64,000 bases of DNA from Arcobacter lacus (GTDB lineage: Bacteria; Campylobacterota; Campylobacteria; Campylobacterales; Arcobacteraceae). The stretch is from positions 346,587-410,586 of the forward strand of contig NZ_MUXF01000001.1 of assembly GCF_003063295.1 (NCBI RefSeq). Direction: 5' to 3'. The notes beneath the pieces were generated by a model. That model saw only the letters and a list, made by a program, of their open reading frames with translations. It was not told the origin of the DNA and ran no database searches. A program made the position numbers and the translations under genes. Of the stretch, positions 35,842-45,912 are shown in pieces; position 1 is the stretch's first letter; each line of letters opens with the position of its first letter.

Positions 35842-37008
35842 ATGATTTATAATTTTGATGAACAAATAAATAGAAAAAATACAAACTGTGCAAAATATGA
35901 TGGATTAAAAAAATATTTTGGATATGAAGATTTAAATCCTCTTTGGGTTGCTGATATGGATTTTAAAACTCCTTCATTTATAAATGATGCGATTATAAAA
36001 GCAGCTTCTAACTCTTTATATGGTTATAGTGTTGATACACCTGAACTTTATGCTTCAATAATTAATTGGCAAAAAAATGAACATAATTGGGAAATTGAAC
36101 AAAAAGATATTTTTATGATAAATGGTGTAGTTCCAGCTTACAGTGCTTGTATTGAAGCATTCAGTGAAATTGGTGATGAAGTTATTGTTCAAACTCCAAT
36201 TTATCCACCACTTTTCAAATGTGTTACAGCAAATGAAAGAAAAGTAATTGTAAATGAACTAAAAAAAGATGAAAATGGTTATTACACTATGGATTTAGAA
36301 GATTTAGAAAAAAAGATAACTTCTAAAACAAAAATTCTAGCACTTTGTTCTCCTCATAATCCAGTTGGTCGTGTTTGGAGTAAAGAAGAACTTGAAAAAT
36401 TGGCAAATATTTGTATCAAGCATAATATCACAATAGTTTCAGATGAAATTCACAGTGATATTACTTTTAAAAAATTTACTCCTCTTGCTTCAATTTCAAA
36501 AGAGATAGCAAATCAAACAATAACGCTTAATAGTGCTGGAAAAACTTTTAATATAGCTGGACTTAATTGTGCATATGCAATAAGTAAAAATGCAGAAATT
36601 TTAGAAAAGTTTAAAAAAGTTGCAATCAAAAGAGAGATAAACTCTATTAACTTTTTTGGTTATGTTTCGACAAAAGCAGCCTATGAAAATGGTTCAGCTT
36701 TCGTAAAAGAACTAAAAGCTTATCTTATGAATAATATAATTTTTACAAAAGAATTTTTTGAAAAAAATAGTTTAAATATTGATTTTTTTATCCCCGAAGC
36801 AACATATTTATTGTGGTTGGATTTTTCAAAAATAGGACTTTCTCATCTTGCAATAAAGAATACTTTACTTACAAAATCTAAAATTGCTTTAAATGATGGT
36901 GTTTCTTTTGGTAGCAATGGAAATAAGTTTTTTAGGTTGAATACAGCTTTGAGTAAAAAGGCTTTAAATATAGCTTTAAATCAATTTGTAAAAAATTTTT
37001 CAAAATAG
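35842..37008 (+). CDS. PatB/MalY-type pyridoxal-phosphate C-S lyase
   Basis: 388 residues of the class I/II aminotransferase fold. The PLP lysine is K234 in SAGKTFNIAGL; other signatures are PLWVADMDFKTP near residue 33, CSPHNPVGRVW and VSDEIHSDI. Family members (PatB, MalY) cleave cystathionine or cysteine C-S bonds to give thiol, pyruvate and ammonia. It stands alone between the divergent UbiD-like gene and the nuo operon. A plain aminotransferase role is the main alternative. Confidence 0.87.
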   Translation: MIYNFDEQINRKNTNCAKYDGLKKYFGYEDLNPLWVADMDFKTPSFINDAIIKAASNSLYGYSVDTPELYASIINWQKNEHNWEIEQKDIFMINGVVPAYSACIEAFSEIGDEVIVQTPIYPPLFKCVTANERKVIVNELKKDENGYYTMDLEDLEKKITSKTKILALCSPHNPVGRVWSKEELEKLANICIKHNITIVSDEIHSDITFKKFTPLASISKEIANQTITLNSAGKTFNIAGLNCAYAISKNAEILEKFKKVAIKREINSINFFGYVSTKAAYENGSAFVKELKAYLMNNIIFTKEFFEKNSLNIDFFIPEATYLLWLDFSKIGLSHLAIKNTLLTKSKIALNDGVSFGSNGNKFFRLNTALSKKALNIALNQFVKNFSK

Positions 37009-37098
37009 ATTTTTATAAAGTATTACCTTTTTTCTCACTATCATTTATAATTACTTTGAATTTGAGGTAAAAACTTTGTTAACTTAAAAAAAAAAGTG

Positions 37099-37104
37099 TA
37101 CAAT
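37099..37104 (+). promoter_or_regulatory. Candidate -10 element for the nuo operon
   Basis: TACAAT 36 bp before nuoA, after a run of ten As; AGTAGGG is the ribosome site. A second possible -10 (TATAAT) lies at 37046-37051. Confidence 0.45.
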
Positions 37105-37140
37105 CACCTTACGACTAAATTTTAAGTAGGGAAAAGAAAA

Positions 37141-37503
37141 ATGTCAACGGAATTAATATTAGCTTCCACAATTTTCATTGCAATAGCAATAGTTCTTGCT
37201 AGTGTCTTTGTTTTAACAAAATTTATTGGTCCAAGAAATGAAAACTCTGAAATTAAAAACAGTGTTTATGAAAGTGGTATTACAACTCCAATAGGAACTA
37301 CAAATATCAGATTTTCAATAAAATTTTATTTAGTTGCAATTTCATTTTTACTATTTGACGTAGAGATTATTTTTATGTTTCCATGGGCAATAAATGTTGT
37401 AGAATTAGGATATGCTGGATTATTTAAAATGTTTATTTTTATGGGATTATTATTTGCAGGATTAATTTATATTTATAAGAAAAAGGCTTTATCATGGGAT
37501 TAG
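37141..37503 (+). CDS. nuoA: NADH-quinone oxidoreductase subunit A
   Basis: 120 residues, three membrane helices ([53 protein letters not shown]). The conserved [10 protein letters not shown] loop and LLFDVEIIF motif of NuoA are present. NuoA helps anchor the peripheral arm near the quinone site. First gene of the complex I operon; it overlaps nuoB by 10 bp. Confidence 0.96.
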   Translation: MSTELILASTIFIAIAIVLASVFVLTKFIGPRNENSEIKNSVYESGITTPIGTTNIRFSIKFYLVAISFLLFDVEIIFMFPWAINVVELGYAGLFKMFIFMGLLFAGLIYIYKKKALSWD

Positions 37504-38009
37504 GAGTTGAATCAAAATTAGGTGATTCTATTGTTACAACTAGACTTGATCACGCTGTAAATTGGGGAAGATCATATTCTTTATGGCCAATGGCATTTGG
37601 AACAGCCTGTTGTGGTATTGAGTTTATGGCAGTTGCTGGTGCAAAATATGATGTTTCTAGATTTGGAGCAGAAGTTGTAAGATTTTCTCCAAGACAAGCT
37701 GATTTATTAATCGTTGCTGGAACAATTTCGTATAAGCAAGCACCTATTTTAAAGAAAATTTATGAACAAATGTGTGAACCAAAATGGGTTATCTCTATGG
37801 GAGCATGTGCCTGTAGTGGAGGTTTTTATGATAACTATACAACAGTTCAAGGAATTGATGAAATTATTCCTGTTGATGAATATGTAGCAGGTTGCCCTCC
37901 TCGTCCTGAAGCTGTTCTTGATGCTATTATGAGAATACAAGAAAAAGCAAAAACAGAATCAATTATAAAAGATAGAGTAAAAGAGTATAAAGGATTTTTA
38001 GATGCTTAA
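37494..38009 (+). CDS. nuoB: NADH-quinone oxidoreductase subunit B
   Basis: 171 residues. Cluster N2 ligands are visible: the tandem CC in [12 protein letters not shown] (quoted from memory of the class; here [11 protein letters not shown]), [11 protein letters not shown] and [10 protein letters not shown]2 is the last Fe-S cluster before quinone. Overlaps nuoA by 10 bp and nuoC-D by 8 bp, so translation is coupled. Confidence 0.97.
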   Translation: MGLGVESKLGDSIVTTRLDHAVNWGRSYSLWPMAFGTACCGIEFMAVAGAKYDVSRFGAEVVRFSPRQADLLIVAGTISYKQAPILKKIYEQMCEPKWVISMGACACSGGFYDNYTTVQGIDEIIPVDEYVAGCPPRPEAVLDAIMRIQEKAKTESIIKDRVKEYKGFLDA

Positions 38010-39636
38010 TTGTGATATGTTAATTGATTCAAAAGAGTTAAAATCAACTATTTCAAAACTGAAAAATGAAGAAAACTACACTATATTATTAGATGTTACT
38101 GCTGTTGATTATTTAAAATTTCCTGACGTTACTCCTTCAAGATTTGCAGTTATTTATATTTTAAGAGATTCAACTTTTACAAAAGAAATTACAATAAAAT
38201 CTTACGTAGATGATAATACTTTAGAAATTGATTCACTTTATGACTTATATGAATCAGCAGACTGGGCAGAAAGAGAAACTTTTGATCAATATGGAATAAA
38301 ATTTGTTGGTCACCCAAACTTAAAAAGAGTTTTAAATCATCACCAATTTATTGGTCACCCTTTAAGAAAAGATTATAAAATTACAAAAGGTCAAATTTGT
38401 ACAGAAACTGAAGATTTAATGGACGAAATGGTTCCAAAACTTGAATCTAAAGGTTACAAAAAAGAAGAAATTGATGATTTAATGCTTTTAAATGTTGGTC
38501 CATCACACCCAGCAAGTCACGGAACAATTAGAAACTTTGTTGCAATGGAAGGTGAAACAATCACAGCTTGTGTAACAGAAATTGGTTATTTACATAGAGG
38601 TTTTGAAAAAGCCTGTGAACATCATACTTATTCACAAATTATTCCTTATACAGACAGATTAAACTACTGTAGTGCGATTTTAAATAACATTGGTTATTCA
38701 AAAGCTGTTGAAGAGATGTTAGGAATAGAAATAACTCCAAGAGCAAAAATGATAAGAGTTATAATTGGTGAATTAAGTAGAATTTTGGATCACCTTGTTT
38801 GTAATGCTGCAAATATGGTTGACTTAGGTGGACTTACAAACTTCTGGTATCTTTTCTCACCAAGAGATATGGCTTACGATTTATTATCAAAATTAACAGG
38901 AGCTAGATTAACTAACACTTATACAAGAATTGGTGGTTTAGAGTTTGATTTATATGATGGATTTGATAAAGACTTAGAAGAAGTTTTAAAAGCAGTTGAA
39001 AAAGGTGTTGAAGATGCTTTATCTTTAATTGCTCACAATAGAATATATCATGATAGAACACAAGATGTTGGAGTTATAAAAGCTGATTTTGCTTTAAGAA
39101 ATGGTATTTCTGGACCAAATTTAAGAGCAGCTGGTGTTGCTTGCGATTTAAGAAAAGACAAACCATATTACGGTTATGAAAATTTTGATTTTGATGTAGT
39201 TATAGGAAGTCATGGTGATGTTTATGACAGAATGATGTGTAGATTTGAAGAGATGAGACAATCTACAAAAATTATTAGACAAGCTATGAAAAATCTTCCA
39301 GATGGGGCAATCAATGTTTATGCACCAGGTGTTATTCTTCCTTCTAAAAAAGATGTTTATGGAAATATTGAAAGTTTAATGAATCAATTCAAATTAACTT
39401 TTGAAGGAATCCAAGTTCCAAAAGGTGAATATTATAGCTTTACTGAAGCTGCAAATGGAGAATTAGGATTTTTCATTGTAAGTGATGGAAGTGGTAGACC
39501 ATATAAAGTAAAATGTAGACCACCATGTTTTTACTCTTTAGCAGCTTATTCAAAAATTGTTGAGGGAACAATGCTTGCAGATGCTGTTGTTACGATGGCT
39601 AGTATGAACTTTATTGCAGGGGAGTTTGATAGATAA
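38002..39636 (+). CDS. nuoCD: Fused NADH-quinone oxidoreductase subunit C/D
   Basis: 544 residues. Residues 1 to about 140 are the NuoC 30-kDa domain ([20 protein letters not shown], then PLRKDYK), a short linker follows, and from about 158 the NuoD 49-kDa subunit begins ([18 protein letters not shown]) with [12 protein letters not shown] and the C-terminal [18 protein letters not shown]. The fusion is known from E. coli and others, so no frameshift need be invoked. NuoD forms most of the quinone-binding cavity with NuoB. nuoE starts at the stop codon. Confidence 0.96.
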   Translation: MLNCDMLIDSKELKSTISKLKNEENYTILLDVTAVDYLKFPDVTPSRFAVIYILRDSTFTKEITIKSYVDDNTLEIDSLYDLYESADWAERETFDQYGIKFVGHPNLKRVLNHHQFIGHPLRKDYKITKGQICTETEDLMDEMVPKLESKGYKKEEIDDLMLLNVGPSHPASHGTIRNFVAMEGETITACVTEIGYLHRGFEKACEHHTYSQIIPYTDRLNYCSAILNNIGYSKAVEEMLGIEITPRAKMIRVIIGELSRILDHLVCNAANMVDLGGLTNFWYLFSPRDMAYDLLSKLTGARLTNTYTRIGGLEFDLYDGFDKDLEEVLKAVEKGVEDALSLIAHNRIYHDRTQDVGVIKADFALRNGISGPNLRAAGVACDLRKDKPYYGYENFDFDVVIGSHGDVYDRMMCRFEEMRQSTKIIRQAMKNLPDGAINVYAPGVILPSKKDVYGNIESLMNQFKLTFEGIQVPKGEYYSFTEAANGELGFFIVSDGSGRPYKVKCRPPCFYSLAAYSKIVEGTMLADAVVTMASMNFIAGEFDR

Positions 39637-40121
39637 TGAATAGTTTTAAATATACAAGCGAAAATGAAATAAAATTCCAAGAATACGTATCAAGATATCC
39701 TAAAATAGATTCTTGTATGTTGCCTGCACTTTGGTTAGTTCAAGAACAAGAAGGTTGGGTTAGTCCAGAAGCTATGGTATATGTAGCTGATAGATTAGGA
39801 AAAACTCCTATTCAAGTATATGAAGTTGCAACTTTTTATACAATGTTTAACTTAAAACCAATAGGAAAATATCATATTGAATTATGTAAAACAGTTTCTT
39901 GTATGGTTTGTGGAGCAAAAGAACTTAAACAATATATAAAAGATGTATTAGGTTTAGAATCTGGACAAACAAGTGCTGATGGTTTATTTACATTTACAGA
40001 AGTTGAATGTCAAGGTGCTTGTGGTGATGCACCAATGATTGCATTAAATAATGTTTATCATGGAAAACTAACAAAAGAAAAATTAGAAAAAATAATTTGG
40101 GAGTGCAAAAATGCTAACTAA
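39636..40121 (+). CDS. nuoE: NADH-quinone oxidoreductase subunit E
   Basis: 161 residues of the thioredoxin-like 2Fe-2S family. The ligands of cluster N1a are CKTVSCMVCG (the second being the relevant cysteine) and ECQGACGDAPM. A helical N-terminus (LPALWLVQEQEGWVSPEAM) packs against NuoF. Its presence marks a true NADH-oxidising complex I, unlike Campylobacter and Helicobacter, which replace nuoE and nuoF. Overlaps nuoF by 11 bp. Confidence 0.95.
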   Translation: MNSFKYTSENEIKFQEYVSRYPKIDSCMLPALWLVQEQEGWVSPEAMVYVADRLGKTPIQVYEVATFYTMFNLKPIGKYHIELCKTVSCMVCGAKELKQYIKDVLGLESGQTSADGLFTFTEVECQGACGDAPMIALNNVYHGKLTKEKLEKIIWECKNAN

Positions 40122-41361
40122 AATCGTAAGTAAAAATTTTGATATCCCAAATTCTCATAAATTAGAAGTTGCTCTAGCAAATGGAAGATATTCTTCTATA
40201 GATAAGTTGTTTACAATGAAACCTGAAGAAGTAACTGCTGAAGTTACAAAATCAGGACTTAGAGGAAAAGGTGGTGGTGGAGCTGCTTGTGGACCAAAAT
40301 GGGAACTTATGCCACCAGTTGATGAAAGACCAAGATATTTAATAGTAAATGGGGATGAGAGTGAACCAGGTACTTTTAAAGATAGACAAATTTTCCAATA
40401 TGATCCGCATATTTTAATAGAAGGAATTATTTGTACTTGCTGGGCAATACAAGCAAATCACGCTTATATTTACATAAGAGGTGAATATAAATTTTTTATA
40501 GATAGATTAAATGAAGCTATAAAAGAAGCTTATGAAGCAAAAATTATTGGTGATAAAATCATGGATAAATATGATTTTAAAGTTGATATTACAGTTCATA
40601 GAGGTGGTGGAGCTTATATTTGTGGTGAAAAATCAGCACTTATTGAATCTTTAGAAGGTAAAAGAGGTCATCCAAGACTTAAACCACATGGAAAAGAGTG
40701 CGAATGGTTCTTTGATAATCCTGCAACTGTAAATAACGTAGAAACTATCTCTTCAGTTCCAAATATTGTTGAGAATGGAGCAGAAGGTTATACAAAATAC
40801 GGTACAGAAAAATCTCCAGGAACAATGCTTTTTGCTATTTCAGGACCTGTTAAAAATCCAGGTGTTTATGAAATAGCTTATGGAAATAAAATGATAGATT
40901 TTCTAAATGTTCTTGGTGGAGGAATGCTTGAAGGGAAAAAACTAAAAGCAATAATTCCAGGAGGTTCATCATGTCCAATTTTAACAGCTTCTGAAGTAGA
41001 AAAAGCTGTATTGGACTATGAATCAATGTGGGATATTGGTTCAACTTTAGGTACAGGTGGAATGATAGTAATTGATGAAGATACTTCAATGGTTGATGTA
41101 GCAAAAAACATCATTGAATTCTATCACCATGAATCTTGTGGACAATGTACTCCTTGTAGAGAAGGAACTGGTTGGATTGATAAAATTCTAAAAAAAGTTA
41201 TAGCTGGTGAGGCTTCAGACAAAGATCTGAAAACTATACTAGATGTTTGTGATACTCTAAATGGAAAAACAGTTTGTGTTTTTGCACCAGCAGTAAAAGA
41301 TATTATTGCAAGTATCGTAAAAAAATTCCCTGAAGAATTTAAAGCATATCTCAAAAACTAA
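40111..41361 (+). CDS. nuoF: NADH-quinone oxidoreductase subunit F
   Basis: 416 residues. NADH and FMN motifs are GLRGKGGGGAACGPKW and NGDESEPGTFKDRQ, then HRGGGAYICGEKSAL. Cluster N3 is ligated by SCGQCTPCREGTGW near residue 348 plus a later Cys. This is the NADH dehydrogenase module that passes electrons from FMN to the Fe-S chain. It is followed after 21 bp by citrate synthase instead of nuoG. Confidence 0.96.
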   Translation: MLTKIVSKNFDIPNSHKLEVALANGRYSSIDKLFTMKPEEVTAEVTKSGLRGKGGGGAACGPKWELMPPVDERPRYLIVNGDESEPGTFKDRQIFQYDPHILIEGIICTCWAIQANHAYIYIRGEYKFFIDRLNEAIKEAYEAKIIGDKIMDKYDFKVDITVHRGGGAYICGEKSALIESLEGKRGHPRLKPHGKECEWFFDNPATVNNVETISSVPNIVENGAEGYTKYGTEKSPGTMLFAISGPVKNPGVYEIAYGNKMIDFLNVLGGGMLEGKKLKAIIPGGSSCPILTASEVEKAVLDYESMWDIGSTLGTGGMIVIDEDTSMVDVAKNIIEFYHHESCGQCTPCREGTGWIDKILKKVIAGEASDKDLKTILDVCDTLNGKTVCVFAPAVKDIIASIVKKFPEEFKAYLKN

Positions 41362-41382
41362 TTTAATAAAAAAGGAAAAAAA

Positions 41383-42669
41383 ATGCCAAAAAATACAATG
41401 ACTTTTACGGATAATAGAAATGGTAAATCTTATGAGTATAATATAGTTGATGGAACTAGAGGACCAAGCGTTGTAGATATTTCTACATTTTATAAAGATT
41501 CTGGAATGTTTACTTATGACCCAGGTTACACTTCAACTGCTTCTTGCGAATCAAAAATCACATTTATTGATGGAGAAAACTCTGAACTAAGATACAGAGG
41601 TTATGATATTGCTGATCTTGCAGGGAAACACTCATTTTTAGATGTTGCTCACTTATTAATGAACGCAAGATTACCAAATGAAGAAGAGTCAAAAAGTTTT
41701 GATTTAGAAATTAGACATAGATCATTTTTAAATGAAGGTATTATTAGATTATTTGATGCTTTACCAGATGGTGCACATCCAATGGCAACTATGGGAGCAG
41801 CTACTATGGCATTATCTGCTTTTTATAAAGATCACTTACATTTAGAAGATGAAGATGCATTCAAAATTATGAGAAGAAGAATTTTAGCTAAAATGCCAAC
41901 TATTGCAGCTATGGCATATAGAAATTCTATTGGTACACCACTAATTTACCCAGATGTTAATAGATATTTTACTGAAAACTTTTTATATATGCTAAGAGCA
42001 TATCCAGGTGGAAGAATGAAATATTTAGGTGATGGAAAAAATCAAGAAATCACACAAATTGAAGTTGATGCACTTGATGCAATCTTAACTTTACATGCTG
42101 ATCACGAACAAAATGCTTCAACAACAACAGTTAGAAATGTTGGTTCTACTGAAGCTCACCCTTATGTAGCTATTGCTTCTGGTATCTCGGCTTTATGGGG
42201 AAGTGCACACGGTGGAGCTAATGAAAAAGTTATGGATCAATTAAAATTAATTGGTGATATTAAAAATGTTCCAACTTATATTGCAAAAGCAAAAGATAAA
42301 AATGATCCATTTAGATTAATGGGATTTGGACACAGAGTTTATAAAAATAGAGATCCAAGAGCTGAAACTTTAAAAGGATTACAAGATAAATTAAGAGAAA
42401 AATTAAATCTTGATTCAAAACTTCTTGATATCGCAGCTGCTGTTGAAAAAGCTGCTTTAAGTGACGATTATTTCAAAGAAAGAGGTTTATATCCAAATAT
42501 CGACTTCTATTCAGGTGTAATTTTAACTGCTTTAAAAATTCCTGTTGAAATGTTTACACCAATCTTTGTTATTGGTAGAACTCCAGGATGGTTAGCTCAA
42601 TGGTCTGAATTAAAACAAGATCCAAAACATAAAATTGCAAGACCAAGACAATTATATACAGGTAAGTAA
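41383..42669 (+). CDS. gltA: Citrate synthase (type II), embedded in the nuo operon
   Basis: 428 residues, typical of hexameric bacterial citrate synthase. Catalytic residues sit in SAHGGANEKVM (His), GFGHRVYKNRDPRA (His) and NIDFYSGVIL (Asp). It condenses oxaloacetate with acetyl-CoA at the entry of the TCA cycle. AAGGA gives a strong ribosome site. It lies between nuoF and nuoG, in the same direction, with gaps of 21 and 33 bp and no terminator, so TCA-cycle entry and NADH oxidation appear to be expressed together. Confidence 0.98.
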   Translation: MPKNTMTFTDNRNGKSYEYNIVDGTRGPSVVDISTFYKDSGMFTYDPGYTSTASCESKITFIDGENSELRYRGYDIADLAGKHSFLDVAHLLMNARLPNEEESKSFDLEIRHRSFLNEGIIRLFDALPDGAHPMATMGAATMALSAFYKDHLHLEDEDAFKIMRRRILAKMPTIAAMAYRNSIGTPLIYPDVNRYFTENFLYMLRAYPGGRMKYLGDGKNQEITQIEVDALDAILTLHADHEQNASTTTVRNVGSTEAHPYVAIASGISALWGSAHGGANEKVMDQLKLIGDIKNVPTYIAKAKDKNDPFRLMGFGHRVYKNRDPRAETLKGLQDKLREKLNLDSKLLDIAAAVEKAALSDDYFKERGLYPNIDFYSGVILTALKIPVEMFTPIFVIGRTPGWLAQWSELKQDPKHKIARPRQLYTGK

Positions 42670-42702
42670 AAAAAATTAAACAGAGTGTAAGGGGTATTAT
42701 TT

Positions 42703-44139
42703 ATGGCTGAAGTTGTTAATATTACAATTAATGGTGTTCAAATGCAGGCTACCAAAGGTAGTTTGCTTATTGATAAATTATTAGATGAAAATATTCATAT
42801 CCCTCACTTTTGTTATCATCAAGCGTTGGGAAAAGATGGAAATTGTAGAATGTGTATGGTTGAGATTGAAGGTCAAAAAAGACCACAAATCGCTTGTGAT
42901 ACACCTGTGAAAGATGGAATGATAGTAAGAACAAAAGGTCAAAATATTGAAAAAGTTAGACGAGATATTTTAGAACTTGAACTTATAAATCACCCAATTG
43001 ACTGTCCTACATGTGATCAAGCAGGGGAATGTAAATTACAAGACTACTATATGGAATCAGGATTTTATGATTCAAGAGTAAATCTTCAAGCAAAAAATCA
43101 TGCAAGAAAAAGAGTAGATCTTGGTTCTAATGTAATGCTAGATCAAGAAAGATGTGTACTTTGTACAAGATGTGTAAGATTCTGTTCAACTATAACAAAA
43201 ACAAATGAGCTTGGAGTTATAAGTAGAGCAGATCATTCTGTTATTGGAACTTTTCCAGGTCGTCCTTTAAATAATCCGTATGCTATGAATGTTGTTGATT
43301 TATGTCCAGTAGGTGCATTAACAAGCAAAGATTTCAGATTTAAACAAAGAGTTTGGTTTTTAGAAAGTTTTGATGCAATCTGTAATGGCTGTTCTAAAGC
43401 ATGTAATATTTATGTTGATCATCGAAAAGAAAAATATAAAGACGATGTAATTTATAGATTTAGACCTAGAGTAAATAGAGCTATTAATGGTTGGTTTATG
43501 TGTGATGAGGGAAGATTATCTTATACAAAAGAGAATGAAAATAGATTTGAAACTCCTCTAATTAACAAAAATGAATCAGATATGAATAGCGTAAATGCTT
43601 CTATTTTTAAAGAGTTATCAACAAATAAAAATATTTTAATTTTACTAAGTCCAAGTCTTTCTTATGAAGAGATATTAAATACTAAAAATCTAGCTTCAAA
43701 ATTAAATATTTCTGTTAGTGGATATTCTCCAAATACAATTGATGAAAATTTTGGAGATGATTATTTAAGAAATAGTGATAGAAGTGCAAATAGAGCTTCA
43801 TTTAAAGAGTTAGAAATTGATGAAACTAAAGAATTTTTTGAAGAAAAATTAAATAATTCTTCTTTGGTTGTTATAATTGAAAATAGTTATTTTGAAAATA
43901 ATCTAAAACTTCTTGAAAATAAAAAAGTTATCTCTTTCTTTAGTCATCATTGTTTAACAATTGGTTATTCAAATATAGCCGTTCCTGTTGCATCTTTTTA
44001 TGAAAAAACTGGAACATATATAAATTGTGATGGAATTAAACAAAAAGTGGTTTCAAAAATGAATAAAAATGAACCAATAAAAACTATAACAACAATAATA
44101 GAAGATTTAAAATCAATGATTGAGAAGGGAACTCTATGA
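42703..44139 (+). CDS. nuoG: NADH-quinone oxidoreductase subunit G, short form
   Basis: 478 residues, much shorter than the 700-900 of E. coli or Thermus NuoG. The N-terminal 2Fe-2S (CYHQALGKDGNCRMCMVEIEG, read in two parts), the His-Cys cluster (HPIDCPTCDQAGECKLQDYY) and the N4/N5 motifs CVLCTRCVRFC are complete, and a CNGCSKACNIYVDH set follows near residue 230. After about residue 300 only a remnant of the molybdopterin-oxidoreductase domain remains. It overlaps nuoH by 4 bp. Electron transfer should be intact. Confidence 0.93.
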   Translation: MAEVVNITINGVQMQATKGSLLIDKLLDENIHIPHFCYHQALGKDGNCRMCMVEIEGQKRPQIACDTPVKDGMIVRTKGQNIEKVRRDILELELINHPIDCPTCDQAGECKLQDYYMESGFYDSRVNLQAKNHARKRVDLGSNVMLDQERCVLCTRCVRFCSTITKTNELGVISRADHSVIGTFPGRPLNNPYAMNVVDLCPVGALTSKDFRFKQRVWFLESFDAICNGCSKACNIYVDHRKEKYKDDVIYRFRPRVNRAINGWFMCDEGRLSYTKENENRFETPLINKNESDMNSVNASIFKELSTNKNILILLSPSLSYEEILNTKNLASKLNISVSGYSPNTIDENFGDDYLRNSDRSANRASFKELEIDETKEFFEEKLNNSSLVVIIENSYFENNLKLLENKKVISFFSHHCLTIGYSNIAVPVASFYEKTGTYINCDGIKQKVVSKMNKNEPIKTITTIIEDLKSMIEKGTL

Positions 44140-45410
44140 GTGATATAATTATAATTCTTGTAAATATTATTCTAGCCGTAGTTCTTGCAGTTGGACTAAC
44201 TCCTCTTTGGGTTTGGTGGGAAAGAAGAATCTGTGGTTTTATTCAAGATAGAAGTGGTCCAAATAGATGTAATATTGGACCAATGAGATTAGGTGGGCTT
44301 ATTCAAGCTCTTGCAGATATGCTTAAACTTGTGTTTAAAGAAGATTTCACTCCTTCTCATATAAAACATAAGTTTTTCTTTACAATAGCTCCTGTTATTG
44401 TATTTTTATGTTCTTTTTTAACTTTTGCAGTAGTTCCTTATGCAGATGTTTTAGTAATAGATGATAAATCTCATATTATGCAAGCAATTCCAAACCAATT
44501 AGGTATTATGTGGTTTATTGCATTTGCAGGACTTAGTGTTTATGGAATAATTTTAGGTGGATATTCATCTGAAAACAAATATGGTCTTCTAGGTTCAATT
44601 AGAGCTTCAGCACAAGTTATTTCTTATGAAGCTGCTATGGGATTAGCAATTATTTCTATGATTATCTCTTATGGTTCAATTCATTTAACAGATATGGTAA
44701 ATGCTCAAAGTGGAACTTATTTAGGAATTATTCCAATGTGGGGAATTTTTATTCAACCACTAGCTGCTATTATCTTTATTGTTTGTTCTTTTGCAGAAAC
44801 AAATAGAGCTCCTTTTGACTTAGCAGAAGGTGAATCTGAAATTGTTGCAGGTTATCATACAGAGTATAGTGCTATGAAATTTGGTCTTTTCCAAGTTGGA
44901 GAATATGCAGCTATGAGTGCATCAAGTGCAATCATTGTAACTTTATTCTTTGGTGGATATCAAATTCCTTGGATGGATACACAAACAATTCAAGCAAATA
45001 TCAATTACGTAATTTTAGCGATTATTATTTTACTTCCAATTAAAATATTCATCTTTACAAAATGGATGAAAAAGAATAATAAAGCTATCGGTGAAGATAA
45101 ATCAAGATTAAAAGAGACAAAGATATTAACTGTTTTATTTTGGTCAATTTGTATAATCGTTGTAGGTTTCTTAATCTCTTTTTTAGTTAATGGACTTGGA
45201 ACAAATGGTGTAAATATAGCAACTGCTGTTATTCAAATTGGAACTTTTTTAATTAAGTTTTTTATGATGGTTTTTGTTTATATGTGGGTTAGATGGACTG
45301 TTTTAAGATTTAGATATGATCAATTACAAATGTTGGGTTGGAAAGTTTTAATTCCGTTAGCTCTTTTAAATATCGTAATAACTGCGATTATAGTTGTTGT
45401 AGGAAATTAA
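44136..45410 (+). CDS. nuoH: NADH-quinone oxidoreductase subunit H, extended
   Basis: 424 residues against about 325 in E. coli. The family motifs are present: PLWVWWERRICGFIQDR, FAETNRAPFDLAEGESEIVAGYHTEYS (read in parts) and WVRWTVLRFRYDQ. The extra length lies mainly between helix 7 and the final helices: a charged loop (KWMKKNNKAIGEDKSRLKET) followed by an additional hydrophobic pair. NuoH closes the quinone tunnel and connects it to proton pumping. Confidence 0.95.
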   Translation: MSDIIIILVNIILAVVLAVGLTPLWVWWERRICGFIQDRSGPNRCNIGPMRLGGLIQALADMLKLVFKEDFTPSHIKHKFFFTIAPVIVFLCSFLTFAVVPYADVLVIDDKSHIMQAIPNQLGIMWFIAFAGLSVYGIILGGYSSENKYGLLGSIRASAQVISYEAAMGLAIISMIISYGSIHLTDMVNAQSGTYLGIIPMWGIFIQPLAAIIFIVCSFAETNRAPFDLAEGESEIVAGYHTEYSAMKFGLFQVGEYAAMSASSAIIVTLFFGGYQIPWMDTQTIQANINYVILAIIILLPIKIFIFTKWMKKNNKAIGEDKSRLKETKILTVLFWSICIIVVGFLISFLVNGLGTNGVNIATAVIQIGTFLIKFFMMVFVYMWVRWTVLRFRYDQLQMLGWKVLIPLALLNIVITAIIVVVGN

Positions 45411-45411
45411 T

Positions 45412-45912
45412 ATGGGAATAAAAGTAGTACAAAGACACGGTAAATCGTTTAAAGATAGATTATATTTACCTGGTATTGCAGGTGGAATGAAAACAACTTT
45501 TAAACATTTTGTTAAAAATTTAAAAGATGTAGAAAGTATCAATACTTTACAATATCCAGAAGTTCAACCAACAGATATTACTGATAGATATAGAGGTGTT
45601 CATAGACTTACAAAGTTTGATGATGGTAGTGAAAAATGTGTAGCTTGTTTTATGTGTGCAACTGCATGTCCAGCTGAATGTATCTTTATTGAAGCTGAAG
45701 AAAGATTCGATGAACACAATGAGAAAAGACCTAAAGAGTTTAAAATCGATTTATTAGAGTGCGTATTCTGTGGATATTGTGTTGAAGCTTGTCCTTGTGA
45801 TGCGATTAGAATGGATACAGGAATTTTTTCATTTACAGCGTCAAAAAGAGAAGATTTTGTATTAGACAAAAAAGCTTTAATGGCTAATGAAAGATCAAAG
45901 GATTTAAAATAA
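45412..45912 (+). CDS. nuoI: NADH-quinone oxidoreductase subunit I
   Basis: 166 residues with two 4Fe-4S motifs, CVACFMCATACPAECI and CVFCGYCVEACPCDAI, the N6a and N6b clusters that connect the hydrophilic arm to N2. An amphipathic N-terminus lies on the membrane. Spaced 1 bp from nuoH and sharing one base with nuoJ (TAATG). Confidence 0.97.
   Translation: MGIKVVQRHGKSFKDRLYLPGIAGGMKTTFKHFVKNLKDVESINTLQYPEVQPTDITDRYRGVHRLTKFDDGSEKCVACFMCATACPAECIFIEAEERFDEHNEKRPKEFKIDLLECVFCGYCVEACPCDAIRMDTGIFSFTASKREDFVLDKKALMANERSKDLK

Noticed and set aside
38002..39636. NuoC and NuoD in one frame taken as a sequencing error
   Set aside because: The linker is continuous and in-frame, and C/D fusions are known in E. 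coli and others.
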